Of a stretch of 23,998 bases of DNA, positions 1 through 7,288 are shown piece after piece. The notes below the pieces were generated by a model. That model searched no databases. It had not been told where the DNA came from and worked only from the letters and a program-made list of their open reading frames with translations. Position 1 is the first letter of the stretch. The number at the start of each line of letters is the position of its first letter. The stretch covers positions 1 through 23,998 of the forward strand of contig DAOPXW010000030.1 in assembly GCA_035352555.1 (NCBI GenBank), in the 5' to 3' direction. Source of the stretch: UBA2922 sp035352555. GTDB taxonomy: Bacteria > Bacillota > Clostridia > Oscillospirales > Oscillospiraceae. The position numbers and the translations under genes were made by a program.

Positions 1-23
1 TTCGAATCCCTTTCTCTCCGCCA
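1..23 (+). tRNA. 3' end of a tRNA gene, probably tRNA-Ser (truncated by the window start)
   Basis: The window opens exactly at a T-loop (TTCGAAT, 1-7), followed by the T-stem 3' strand CCCTT, an acceptor 3' strand TCTCTCC (13-19), discriminator G20 and an encoded CCA (21-23). A TCTCTCC-G-CCA end pairs with the GGAGAGA start usual for bacterial tRNA-Ser, so Ser is the best guess. The anticodon lies outside the window, so the identity is not proven. Confidence 0.8.
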
Positions 24-57
24 AAAAAGAGGACCGCCATAGGCGGTCCTCTTTTTT
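23..57 (+). terminator. Rho-independent terminator of the upstream tRNA
   Basis: A perfect 16-bp stem (23-38 with 42-57) around a 3-nt loop ATA, with the descending arm ending in six T. It begins at the CCA end of the tRNA and so ends that transcript. Confidence 0.9.
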
Positions 58-234
58 GGCGTTCCCATTAAGGGGATTCGAACGGGAGCGGCAGTGAATG
101 GAGCGGGCTGAATTCTTTTTGCCGTCCTACCGTTCACCTTGTCACCGCGCTGTTTCCCTTTTTGGGCGTTTCACTAAAAATCAGACCCCTTGGAAACCGC
201 GTCCTGACAGATCGTACAAAGTCGAAAAAATGCC
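58..234. other. Intergenic stretch, no gene seen
   Basis: No open frame with a ribosome-binding site is visible. At 72-82 the string GGGGATTCGAA is a reverse-complement T-arm-like motif (GTTCGAATCCCC on the other strand), but no acceptor or anticodon arm accompanies it. It may be a decayed tRNA fragment or chance. Confidence 0.4.
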
Positions 235-263
235 TTGCCGTCCGGCGAAAATCGTCCTATAAT
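235..263 (+). promoter_or_regulatory. Promoter of pyrR-uraA
   Basis: TTGCCG (235-240), a 17-nt spacer, then a perfect TATAAT (258-263). It lies 140 nt before the pyrR start, so the transcript has a leader of about 130 nt that contains the attenuator-like hairpin at 357-386. Confidence 0.8.
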
Positions 264-300
264 AACACGCGAAAAGATTTTTAACCCCGGTACCGTGATG

Positions 301-386
301 CCGGCAAAATCGCTCATATTATGGTATGGCGTGGAATGCGCCTGCCTATGCTGCGTATCTTGCCGCCTGCGGCAGGATATTTTTTT
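301..386 (+). promoter_or_regulatory. Attenuator-like leader of pyrR (terminator with a competing pairing)
   Basis: A 9-bp stem, ATCTTGCCG (357-365) with CGGCAGGAT (370-378), closes a CCTG loop and is followed by A and seven T (379-386), all before the pyrR start codon. That is an intrinsic terminator inside the leader. The segment CGGCAAAAT near 302-310 can pair with the same 357-365 arm (8 of 9 positions), giving a mutually exclusive antiterminator candidate. Attenuation by PyrR binding to leader RNA is established for pyr operons of Firmicutes. That it acts here is inferred from position, and I could not recognise a canonical PyrR-binding loop. Confidence 0.6.
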
Positions 387-402
387 GTGTCTGGAGGATG
401 AA

Positions 403-945
403 ATGAAACTGAAAGCACAGCTGATGGACGAGCAGGGACTAAGCCGGGCGCTGATGCGCATCTCTCATGAGATCGTGGAAAAAAACAAGGGCGCGGGCAA
501 TCTGGTGCTAGTGGGCATTCGCCGCAGGGGAGAGCCTATCGCGGCGCGCATCTGCGAGAATATCAGGAAAATCGAGGACACGGACGTGCCCTGCGGCAGC
601 ATCGACATCGGCTTCTACCGGGACGATCTGACCCATCTGAACGAATCGCCGGTCATCCGCAAAGCGTCGCTGCCCTTCGACGTCGGCGACAGGGATGTGG
701 TGCTGGTGGACGATGTGCTTTACACCGGCCGGACGGCCCGTGCCGCCATCGAGGCGGTGTTTTCCTGCGGCCGGCCGCGGACGATTCAATTCGCCGTGCT
801 GGTGGACAGGGGACACCGGGAGCTGCCCATCCGGGCGGATTATGTGGGGAAAAACGTGCCCACTGCCAAAACCGAGCTTATCGAGGTTCGGATGCCGGAA
901 TACGACGGTGAGACCGGTGTGTTCCTGATGGATAATGCGCAATAA
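403..945 (+). CDS. pyrR: PyrR: pyr regulatory protein / uracil phosphoribosyltransferase
   Basis: A 180-residue protein of normal PyrR length. It has the type I phosphoribosyltransferase PRPP loop VVLVDDVLYTGRT at residues 99-111, the early VLVGIRRRGEPIA segment (about 35-47), and a C-terminal ELIEVRMPEYDGETGVFL typical of PyrR. The family binds UMP and leader RNA to attenuate pyrimidine genes and has weak UPRT activity (uracil + PRPP to UMP). The frame stays open upstream, but ATG 403 is chosen because GGAGG (393-397) lies 5 nt before it and the preceding hairpin is regulatory. Next comes uraA after 30 nt, the usual salvage partner, which PyrR should control through the leader terminator. 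Confidence 0.95.
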   Translation: MKLKAQLMDEQGLSRALMRISHEIVEKNKGAGNLVLVGIRRRGEPIAARICENIRKIEDTDVPCGSIDIGFYRDDLTHLNESPVIRKASLPFDVGDRDVVLVDDVLYTGRTARAAIEAVFSCGRPRTIQFAVLVDRGHRELPIRADYVGKNVPTAKTELIEVRMPEYDGETGVFLMDNAQ

Positions 946-975
946 AAATAGAGATAGTTGAAGGAGAAAAAAGGT

Positions 976-2316
976 ATGAATCTGGTTTATGACATCAAGG
1001 ACAAGCCCCGTTTCGGGCAGTTGCTGCTATTCTCGCTGCAGCAGCTGCTGGCCATCATGGCGGCCACGATCGCGGTGCCGTCGGTTATTAACTCCACCTG
1101 CGGCACGGCCATGACGGCTGCCGCCGCCCTGTTTGGCGCCGGTATGGGTTCCATCGTCTACCTGCTGTTCACCAAATCCTCCAGCCCCGTGTTTCTGGGC
1201 TCCAGCTTCGCTTTCATCGGCTCCATGATGTCCGCCTTCTCCGGCGCGGCCTCCATGGCCGCCGGCTATTGGGGTCTGATTCTCGGCACCGTCATGGCGG
1301 GCCTGGTGTACGTCATTCTGGCCATCGCCGTCAAGTGCAGCGGCGTGGGCTGGATCAACAAGCTGATGCCGCCCGTCATTATCGGACCTACCGTAGCCAT
1401 CATCGGCCTGAGCCTTTCCACCAACGCCGTTGCCGACCTGATGAACCCCACTGTCGAGGGCGGCAGCGTCTATGTGGCGCTGATCTGCGGCCTTATCACC
1501 CTGTCCGTCACCATGCTGGCCTCCACCTACGGCAAGAAGATGATGAAGCTCATTCCGTTCATCGTGGGCATTCTGGCCGGCTATGTCGCCGCCAGCATCT
1601 TCGCCTTCATCGGCCGCGCCACCGGCAGCGCCGCGCTGATCGTCATCGACTACAGCGCCTTTTCCACGATGAAGGGCCTGATTTCCGCCCCGGGCTTTAC
1701 GTTCCTTATGGGCTCCGGAGACGGGATCACAGGTACCTATATTCTCACGCTGTTCGCGGCCTATGTGCCGGTGGCCTTCGTGGTCTTTGCCGAGCATCTG
1801 GCCGACCACAAGAATCTCTCCTCCATTGTGGGTGTGGATCTGCTGGAGAAGCCCGGCCTGACGCGCACTCTTCTGGGCGACGGTATCTGCTCCATGGTGG
1901 GCGCGTTTTTCGGCGGCTGCCCCAACACCACCTACGGCGAACCCATCGCCTGCGTCGCCATCACCCGCAACGCCTCCACCACCAGCATCTGGGGCGCCGC
2001 AATCATGTGCCTGGTGTTCTCCTTCATCACCCCGCTGATGGCCTTTCTGGAATCCATCCCCCATTGCGTCATGGGCGGCGTGTGTATCGCGCTGTACGGC
2101 TTTATCGCAGTGTCCGGCTTTAAGATGTTCCAGACCGTGGATCTGAACAAGAACCGCAACCTGTTTGTTTCCTCCGTCATCTTTATCACCGGTGTGGGCG
2201 GCTTGACCGTGTCTTTCGGGGCCGTGACCATCCGCACGGTGGCCTGCGCCCTGATCCTGGGCATCCTGGCCAATGTCATGCTCGCCAAGGAAAAGGACGA
2301 GCCTGCCGCGGAATAA
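976..2316 (+). CDS. uraA: Uracil permease (UraA, NCS2 family)
   Basis: A 446-residue polytopic membrane protein that would import uracil with protons. The NCS2 family signature is clear: the N-terminal LFSLQQLLAIMAATIAVP, the FAEHLADHKNLSSI segment with the Glu and His found at the substrate site of UraA, and the downstream NTTYGEPIACVAITRNAS with the second Glu. The QH-type purine/xanthine motifs are absent, which supports uracil as substrate. Start ATG 976 follows AAGGAG (961-966) at 9 nt; a TTG at 958 in the same frame has no comparable site. It is co-transcribed with pyrR and ends at a strong terminator. Confidence 0.95.
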   Translation: MNLVYDIKDKPRFGQLLLFSLQQLLAIMAATIAVPSVINSTCGTAMTAAAALFGAGMGSIVYLLFTKSSSPVFLGSSFAFIGSMMSAFSGAASMAAGYWGLILGTVMAGLVYVILAIAVKCSGVGWINKLMPPVIIGPTVAIIGLSLSTNAVADLMNPTVEGGSVYVALICGLITLSVTMLASTYGKKMMKLIPFIVGILAGYVAASIFAFIGRATGSAALIVIDYSAFSTMKGLISAPGFTFLMGSGDGITGTYILTLFAAYVPVAFVVFAEHLADHKNLSSIVGVDLLEKPGLTRTLLGDGICSMVGAFFGGCPNTTYGEPIACVAITRNASTTSIWGAAIMCLVFSFITPLMAFLESIPHCVMGGVCIALYGFIAVSGFKMFQTVDLNKNRNLFVSSVIFITGVGGLTVSFGAVTIRTVACALILGILANVMLAKEKDEPAAE

Positions 2317-2324
2317 GGACAACG

Positions 2325-2359
2325 AAAAAATCGGCTGCCCGCGGGCAGCCGATTTTTTT
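2325..2359. terminator. Bidirectional terminator between uraA and mscL
   Basis: A-run, then TCGGCTGCCC (2331-2340) pairing with GGGCAGCCGA (2343-2352), then seven T (2353-2359). The flanking A and T runs make it work for both convergent genes. Confidence 0.9.
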
Positions 2360-2365
2360 GTGCGC

Positions 2366-2779
2366 TTATTTTTCCTCCAGCTGGGAGGTGCAGTGTGGGC
2401 AGCGGGTAGCCGTAAGGGGTATCTCGCTTTGGCAGTAGGGGCAGATCTTTGTGGTCGGCGCCGCGGCCGCTGCCGGCTTTTTGTGGAAGGAGGCCGCCGC
2501 GTTGGCCGTCTTGATGACCAAAAACAGCGCGAGGGCCACGATGATGAAATTCACGACGGCGGAGATGAACGCGCCGTAATGGATGCTGACATTGCCCACG
2601 GTGATGGCCAGATTCGAGAAGTTGTCGCGGAACAGCAGACCGATCAGTGGGGAGAGGATGTCGTTCACCAGCGAATCGACAATGGACTTGAAGGCGGCGC
2701 CGATGACCACGCCGACGGCCAAGTCCAGCACATTGCCGCGCATGGCGAATTCCTTGAATTCCTTCAGAAATTTTTTCAT
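2366..2779 (-). CDS. mscL: Large-conductance mechanosensitive channel MscL with C-terminal zinc ribbon
   Basis: A 137-residue protein. Residues 1-95 are a standard MscL: FKEFAMRGNVLDLAVGVVIGAAF forms the N-terminal helix and first membrane span, and the second span is near 68-90. It opens under membrane tension to release solutes during hypo-osmotic shock. After an Ala-rich linker the protein ends in CPYCQSEIPLTATRCPHC, a two-CxxC zinc-ribbon-like tail in place of the usual short amphipathic C-terminal helix. The start is supported by AGGAG about 10 nt upstream on the reverse strand. The gene is monocistronic, with its own promoter at 2816-2844, and converges on uraA. Confidence 0.95.
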   Translation of the reverse strand: MKKFLKEFKEFAMRGNVLDLAVGVVIGAAFKSIVDSLVNDILSPLIGLLFRDNFSNLAITVGNVSIHYGAFISAVVNFIIVALALFLVIKTANAAASFHKKPAAAAAPTTKICPYCQSEIPLTATRCPHCTSQLEEK

Positions 2780-2815
2780 TTTAGCAGGCTCCTGTCAAAA
2801 TACTTCTGTGCCGTA

Positions 2816-2844
2816 ATTGTAGCATTTCGCGGCGAAAAAGTAAA
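2816..2844 (-). promoter_or_regulatory. Promoter of mscL
   Basis: On the reverse strand: TTTACT (2844-2839), a 17-nt spacer, then TACAAT (2821-2816) with a preceding TGC (extended -10). It lies about 40 nt upstream of the mscL start. Confidence 0.6.
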
Positions 2845-2899
2845 TACGGTAGGGGAAATCCGCGTGTTTTACACTTTTTTCGACGGCGGGAAAAACTGC

Positions 2900-2927
2900 T
2901 TGACAAATCGGCGAAATTCAGTATAAT
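2900..2927 (+). promoter_or_regulatory. Strong promoter of tRNA-Gln
   Basis: Consensus TTGACA (2900-2905), a 16-nt spacer and consensus TATAAT (2922-2927), ending 13 nt before the tRNA. Confidence 0.9.
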
Positions 2928-2940
2928 ACTCTTTGCGCGT

Positions 2941-3014
2941 AGCGGGTTTGTGTAATGGTAGCACACCGGACTCTGACTCCGTTTGTGAGGGTTCGAATCC
3001 TTCACCCGCTGCCA
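2941..3014 (+). tRNA. tRNA-Gln (anticodon CTG)
   Basis: A complete 74-nt tRNA with encoded CCA. Acceptor AGCGGGT pairs with ACCCGCT (3004-3010). The D-loop contains TAATGGTAG, the anticodon loop CTCTGAC (2971-2977) gives anticodon CTG, and the T-arm is GAGGGTTCGAATCCTTC. It stands alone between its own promoter and terminator. Confidence 0.95.
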
Positions 3015-3053
3015 AAGGAAAGAGCTCATCTTTATAGATGAGCTCTTTCCTTT
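3014..3053 (+). terminator. Terminator of tRNA-Gln
   Basis: A 17-bp perfect stem (3014-3030 with 3037-3053) around the loop TTTATA, ending in TTT. It starts at the last base of the tRNA. Confidence 0.85.
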
Positions 3054-3101
3054 AACTGCTTGCGCGAGCTTCCCGCACCGGCACGATTTCAATAACCAAA
3101 C

Positions 3102-3134
3102 AAAAAATCCTCCGTCATGAACGGAGGATTTTTT
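3102..3134 (-). terminator. Terminator of ireB
   Basis: AAAAAATCCTCCGT (3102-3115) pairs with ACGGAGGATTTTTT (3121-3134) around CATGA. On the reverse strand it ends in six T just after the ireB stop codon. Confidence 0.9.
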
Positions 3135-3141
3135 GGTTAGC

Positions 3142-3384
3142 CTATCTGCTGAGATAACTGATCAGCAGCTCCTGCAGCAGTTCGTCCCGGTCGATGCGGC
3201 AGATCAGGCTGCGGGCGTTGTTGTAGTTCGTGATATAAGTCGGATCTTCGGAAAGAATATACCCCACCAGCTGGTTGATGGGATTATAGCCCTTTTCCTT
3301 CAGAGAATTATACACGGACGACAGTATTTCTTTCATTTCGATCTTGCTGTCAATGGCCGTGAACTGCCTTGTTGCGTCTTCCAT
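3142..3384 (-). CDS. ireB: IreB family regulatory phosphoprotein (UPF0297)
   Basis: An 80-residue protein matching the IreB/YrzL family over its whole length. It has the core SSVYNSLKEKGYNPINQLVGYI, then SEDPTYITNYNNARSLI and a C-terminal RDELLQELLISYL. In Enterococcus faecalis IreB is a substrate of the Ser/Thr kinase IreK and modulates cephalosporin resistance. The Thr residues at 5 and 9 sit where phosphorylation occurs in that protein, which is an inference here. Start ATG 3384 follows AAGGAGG by about 9 nt. The usual Firmicutes neighbours, alaS and the Holliday-junction resolvase gene ruvX, are not here; it lies downstream of pheT with its own promoter. Confidence 0.9.
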   Translation of the reverse strand: MEDATRQFTAIDSKIEMKEILSSVYNSLKEKGYNPINQLVGYILSEDPTYITNYNNARSLICRIDRDELLQELLISYLSR

Positions 3385-3437
3385 GTCAATCCCTCCTTGG
3401 ACGGCATACCGGGTACGCCGTAATTTCTTACAAATCT

Positions 3438-3465
3438 ATTATACCAAAGAAAAACGACAAGTAAA
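3438..3465 (-). promoter_or_regulatory. Promoter of ireB
   Basis: On the reverse strand: TTTACT (3465-3460), a 16-nt spacer and TATAAT (3443-3438), about 55 nt before the ireB start. It makes ireB independent of pheST. Confidence 0.7.
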
Positions 3466-3505
3466 GGCCGGAAATATTACCGTTCCGTTACAGTTTCCGC
3501 CGTTA

Positions 3506-5557
3506 TTACCGGATAACGGCGCCATACTCGGTCTTCAGCGCGGCCAGCGCGGCGGCGACGATCTCGTCCGCGTGTTCGTCGGTGAGGGTCTGATCGTCGG
3601 CGCGCATGGTCAGCGCGAAGGCCACGGACTTCTTGCCGTCGGCGATATGCACGCCGGTGTAGATATCGAACAGCTCGCATTCCTTCAGATAGCCGCCGCC
3701 GGCTTTCAGAATGCAATCCTCCAGTCTGGCCGCGGGGATGTCCGCGCGGCATACGATGGCGATATCCCTGTGGATGGATGGGAAGCGGGGCAGGGGCTGG
3801 TACACGGGTCTCGCGCCGCGCGCTTCATACAGCGCCGCGAAGGAGAGCTCCGCGCAGTAGAGCGCCGCGTCCACGCCGTAATTTTCCGCCACCTTGGGGT
3901 GAATCTGACCGAACACGCCCAGCACTTTGCCGTCCACGATCACCCGGGCGCAGCGGCCGGGATGATAGGCGGGATTGTCAGTCACCGGCTCAAAGCCGGC
4001 CTTGTGGGTGCGGAAGCTCTTGAGAATGGTCTCCACCCAGCCCTTGACGGCGTAGAAGTCGACATCCTCGCCGTAGGCGCCCATGGAAAGGACCTTCGGC
4101 TCGTCGGCCAGCCCGTCGGGCCGCTTGAAGTACACCCGGCCCAGCTCGTACAGCCGCGCGGACTTATTGCGGTAGTTGTAGTTGCGGGTGAGGATTTCCA
4201 GCATGGAGGGCAGAACGGTGGTGCGCATGATGGAGGTGTCCTCGCCCAGCGGGTTGAGAATCTTCAGGCTGTCCCGCAGCGGCGAATCCGCGGGCAGGCG
4301 GATTTTGTCGTAGTAAGTGGGGCTGATGAAGGAGTAGGTGATGATCTCATCCATGCCGAAGCTGCGGCATAGGACGCCAGCCAGCCGCTCGGCCTCCTGA
4401 ATCTCGGTGTAGCCGCCGCAGCGGGTGTTGCCGCCGGAGAAGCGGATGGGAATGTTGTTGTAGCCGTAGAAGCGGGCGACCTCCTCGGCAATGTCGGAAT
4501 AGTGTTCCACATCGCCGCGCCAGGAGGGGACGAGGATAGTATCGCCGTCGAGACCGAACCCCAAGTCAAGGAGAATCTTCTCCATGGTCGGGCGATCGAT
4601 ATCGGTGCCGAGAAGGGCGTTTATTTTATCCGGCTCCAGCTTCACGGTGGTCCGCCCGGCAGGATTGGGATAGACGTCAATGATGCCTTCCACCACCTCG
4701 CCGGCGCCCAGTAGCTCCACAAGCTCGCAGGCGCGCTGTACGGCGGTCATGGTGTTCTCCGGGTCAAGACCCTTCTCATAGCGGGCGGAAGCGTCTGTGC
4801 GCATTCCAAGGGCTGTGGCGGTGCGCCGGATGGAAGCGCCGTTGAAATTTGCGGATTCAAACAACACCATGTCGGTGTCGCCGATAATTTCCGAGTTCGC
4901 ACCGCCCATGACGCCGGCCACGCCCACGGGCCTGTCGGTGTCGCAGATGCACAGCATGCTCTCGGACAGGGCCCGGGCATTGCCGTCCAGCGTCTGGATG
5001 GTCTCGCCGGGTCTGGCGGTGCGGACATGGATCTCGCCGTTATTGACGCAGGAAAAGTCGAAGGCGTGCATGGGCTGGCCGTATTCCATCATGACATAGT
5101 TGGTGATGTCCACGATGTTGTTGATGGGGCGCATGCCGCAGGCGCGGATACGCTGGCGCATCCACTTGGGGGAGGGCGCGATCTTTACATTTTTCACCAT
5201 GCGGGCGGTGTAGCGCACGCATAGGGGGTCCTCCACAAAAACCCTGGCCAGCCTGGTGATATCTCCGCCGGCCAGCGCCTTGACCCGGGGCGCGGGCAGA
5301 TTCATCTTCATGCCGAAGGTCACGGCCGCTTCCCGGGCCAGACCCACCATGCACAGGCAGTCCGGGCGGTTGGGCGTGATCTCGAAATCCACCACCTGAT
5401 CGTCCTTGCCGATGACGGGCAGGATATCGTCGCCGGGCCGGATGCCGTCCTCGTGGAGGATGAAGATGCCGTCGTCGATGCAGTTGGGGAATTCCTTCTG
5501 CTCGGCGTGGAGCCCGTCCAGCCCCAGCACTTTATCGGTCTTGGTGTCGTAGGCCAC
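3506..5557 (-). CDS. pheT: Phenylalanyl-tRNA synthetase beta subunit, C-terminal part (pheT interrupted by TAG)
   Basis: The larger, downstream part of PheT, in the same frame as the N-terminal part and separated from it only by a TAG codon at 5567-5569. It carries FEITPNRPDCLCMVGLAREA (start of the B3/B4 core), the B5 domain and catalytic-like core, and a complete C-terminal anticodon-binding domain beginning near PRFPSIHRDIAIV. The first possible start is a GTG (5557-5555) with no convincing ribosome-binding site, so independent translation is unlikely. The domain content after the stop is intact with no further lesion, which fits a very recent mutation or a base-calling error rather than a decayed gene. 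The full frame would be about 894 codons, longer than the usual ~800 because of an insertion around the stop. Confidence 0.85.
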   Translation of the reverse strand: MAYDTKTDKVLGLDGLHAEQKEFPNCIDDGIFILHEDGIRPGDDILPVIGKDDQVVDFEITPNRPDCLCMVGLAREAAVTFGMKMNLPAPRVKALAGGDITRLARVFVEDPLCVRYTARMVKNVKIAPSPKWMRQRIRACGMRPINNIVDITNYVMMEYGQPMHAFDFSCVNNGEIHVRTARPGETIQTLDGNARALSESMLCICDTDRPVGVAGVMGGANSEIIGDTDMVLFESANFNGASIRRTATALGMRTDASARYEKGLDPENTMTAVQRACELVELLGAGEVVEGIIDVYPNPAGRTTVKLEPDKINALLGTDIDRPTMEKILLDLGFGLDGDTILVPSWRGDVEHYSDIAEEVARFYGYNNIPIRFSGGNTRCGGYTEIQEAERLAGVLCRSFGMDEIITYSFISPTYYDKIRLPADSPLRDSLKILNPLGEDTSIMRTTVLPSMLEILTRNYNYRNKSARLYELGRVYFKRPDGLADEPKVLSMGAYGEDVDFYAVKGWVETILKSFRTHKAGFEPVTDNPAYHPGRCARVIVDGKVLGVFGQIHPKVAENYGVDAALYCAELSFAALYEARGARPVYQPLPRFPSIHRDIAIVCRADIPAARLEDCILKAGGGYLKECELFDIYTGVHIADGKKSVAFALTMRADDQTLTDEHADEIVAAALAALKTEYGAVIR

Positions 5558-5566
5558 CAGGTCCCA

Positions 5567-6190
5567 CTAGTGGATGTTCTGATAGTCCACGGTCAGCGTC
5601 TTTTCAGTTCCGCCCAGATCAAACACGCAGCTCCACAGATTGACGCCGGCCGGGGCCACGGATTTCACACCCGCGCATACGACGCTGCCAAACACCTTGT
5701 CGCCGGGTCTGATGCCCGCGGGGATGGAGGGCTTTGCCGGGTCGATGGGGCTGTAGTTATTCAGCAGGGCGGCGGGTTTAATGACACCGTAGGCAAAGTC
5801 GTGGGTGTCCAGCTCCAGCTCCTTGAGGGAGCAGAGCATGCCGTCGGACAGCACGCCGCGCAGCTTGCCGCGGAGGATCTTCTTGCCGCCGGGCAGCAGG
5901 GCGTTGTGCTTTGCCACGGGGACGAGATCGCCCGCGTGGATGTTCCACGCGCCGGTGCAGATCTGGAGAGGCTCTTTTTCGCCCGTGTCGATCATGGTGA
6001 CGAACATATGGTCGGAATCGGGGTGCTTTTCGATGGAGAGAATTTTTCCCACCACCACATTTTTGATCTCCGCGCCCAGCTCCTCGGTGGTCTCCACCTT
6101 GGAGCCGGCCACGGTCATCGCTTCGGTAAAGGTACGCTCATCCGCGTCCACAGGGACGAAGTCTTTGAGCCATTTTCTTGAAAGCAGCAT
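5567..6190 (-). CDS. pheT: Phenylalanyl-tRNA synthetase beta subunit, N-terminal part, ends at a premature TAG
   Basis: 207 residues beginning MLLSRKWLKDFVPVD, the normal PheT N-terminus. It then contains the EMAP/OB-type tRNA-binding domain (about 40-150) with LPGGKKILRGKLRGVLSDG and MLCSLKELEL. About 75 further residues follow that are not part of the usual PheT layout and look like a second, degenerate OB-like copy. The frame then stops at TAG (5567-5569), in the context NIH-stop-W-DLV; the first copy reads NIHAGDLV. PheT partners PheS in the alpha2-beta2 enzyme that charges tRNA-Phe and is essential, so a true stop would need suppression or another copy. It lies 18 nt after pheS under the T-box. 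Confidence 0.85.
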   Translation of the reverse strand: MLLSRKWLKDFVPVDADERTFTEAMTVAGSKVETTEELGAEIKNVVVGKILSIEKHPDSDHMFVTMIDTGEKEPLQICTGAWNIHAGDLVPVAKHNALLPGGKKILRGKLRGVLSDGMLCSLKELELDTHDFAYGVIKPAALLNNYSPIDPAKPSIPAGIRPGDKVFGSVVCAGVKSVAPAGVNLWSCVFDLGGTEKTLTVDYQNIH

Positions 6191-6208
6191 TCTGTCGTTC
6201 CCCCTTTC

Positions 6209-7234
6209 TCAGAACTGTTCCAGCAGCCGGACGTCGTTTTCGAAGATCAGCCGCAGGTCGTTGATTTTATATTCTCCCAGCGCCAGGCGCTCCAGCCCCA
6301 TGCCGAAGGCCCAGCCGGAATAGACGTCCGGGTCGATGCCGCAGTTGCGCAGCACCTTGGGGTGCACCATGCCCGCGCCCAGCAGCTCGATCCAGCCCTC
6401 GCCCTTGCAGGTGGGGCAGCCCCTGCCGCCGCACTTGTGGCACTGGATATCCAGCTCGCAGCTGGGCTCCGTGAAGGGGAAGTGGTGGGGGCGGAAACGG
6501 GTGACGGTGCCCTCGCCGTAGATTTGCTGCACGATGAGGTTCAGCGTGGCCTTCAGGTCGCCCATGGTGATGCCCTTGTCGATGACCATGCCCTCGATCT
6601 GGTGGAACATGGGGGAATGGGTGGCGTCCACCTCGTCCTTGCGGTAGACGCGGCCGGGAGCCAGCATGCGGATGGGCAGCGGCTTGGTCTCCATGGCGCG
6701 GATCTGCATATTGGAGGTCTGGGTGCGCAGCAGGATGCTGCTGTCCTCGGTGAGATAGAAGGTGTCCGACCACTCCCGGGCGGGGTGATCCTCGGGCGTG
6801 TTGAGCTTGGTGAAGTTATAGTCGGAGTATTCCACCTCCGGCCCGTCCAGGATTTCAAAGCCCATGCCGATAAAAATATCCTTGATCTGGTCGAGGACAT
6901 TGTACATGGGATGCTTGTGCCCCAGGGGCACGGGGGTGCCGGGAACGGTCACATCCACGGCCTCGGCGCGCATTTTGTACTCCAGCACTTTTTCGGCGAG
7001 ATCGGAAGTGCGCTCGTCCAGCCTGGCCTCCAGTTCACTGCGCAGCTGGTTTGCCAGCTGCCCCATGGCGGGGCGCTCCTCGGCGGAAAGCTGGCCCATC
7101 TGCTTGAGGATGGCGGTTAGCTCGCCTTTTTTGCCCAGATACCGGACTCTCAGCGCTTCCAGCGCGTCCACGTCGTCGGCCCTGTCGATGGCCTCGGTCG
7201 CGGCTTCCCTGAGCTTCTGCAACAGTTCTTTCAT
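6209..7234 (-). CDS. pheS: Phenylalanyl-tRNA synthetase alpha subunit
   Basis: 341 residues, normal for bacterial PheS. The N-terminal coiled coil (1-85) binds tRNA. The class II catalytic domain has motif 2 around DEVDATHSPMFHQIEG and motif 3 GWAFGMGLERLAL. A zinc-type insert CHKCGGRGCPTCKGEGW precedes IELLGAGMVHP, as in other Firmicutes PheS. It is the catalytic subunit: Phe + ATP + tRNA-Phe to Phe-tRNA. The start ATG 7234 follows the T-box terminator by about 55 nt. It is first gene of the pheST operon and is regulated by the T-box. Confidence 0.97.
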   Translation of the reverse strand: MKELLQKLREAATEAIDRADDVDALEALRVRYLGKKGELTAILKQMGQLSAEERPAMGQLANQLRSELEARLDERTSDLAEKVLEYKMRAEAVDVTVPGTPVPLGHKHPMYNVLDQIKDIFIGMGFEILDGPEVEYSDYNFTKLNTPEDHPAREWSDTFYLTEDSSILLRTQTSNMQIRAMETKPLPIRMLAPGRVYRKDEVDATHSPMFHQIEGMVIDKGITMGDLKATLNLIVQQIYGEGTVTRFRPHHFPFTEPSCELDIQCHKCGGRGCPTCKGEGWIELLGAGMVHPKVLRNCGIDPDVYSGWAFGMGLERLALGEYKINDLRLIFENDVRLLEQF

Positions 7235-7288
7235 GCTTGTTGACTCTCCTTATCACAAATAGTATTTCCCGAATGCCGGCGGCAGGAT

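Noticed and set aside
66..90. A second tRNA in reverse orientation near the window start
   Set aside because: Only a T-arm-like GTTCGAATCCCC can be seen; no acceptor, anticodon or D-arm can be built around it.
235..402. A 56-residue N-terminal extension of PyrR
   Set aside because: PyrR is normally about 180 residues, the extension overlaps the promoter -10 box and the leader terminator, and GGAGG sits just before ATG 403.
1027..2322. A 431-codon reverse frame opposite uraA, and similar long frames opposite pheT and the P-type-ATPase-like gene
   Set aside because: Antisense shadows with biased composition and no ribosome-binding sites; the opposite strands encode recognised families.
5567..5569. 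TAG read as pyrrolysine or as a reassigned codon in this genome
   Set aside because: TAG is the ordinary stop of at least two genes here (ending at 11605 and 13007), PheT has no known need for pyrrolysine, and no Pyl machinery is visible in the window.
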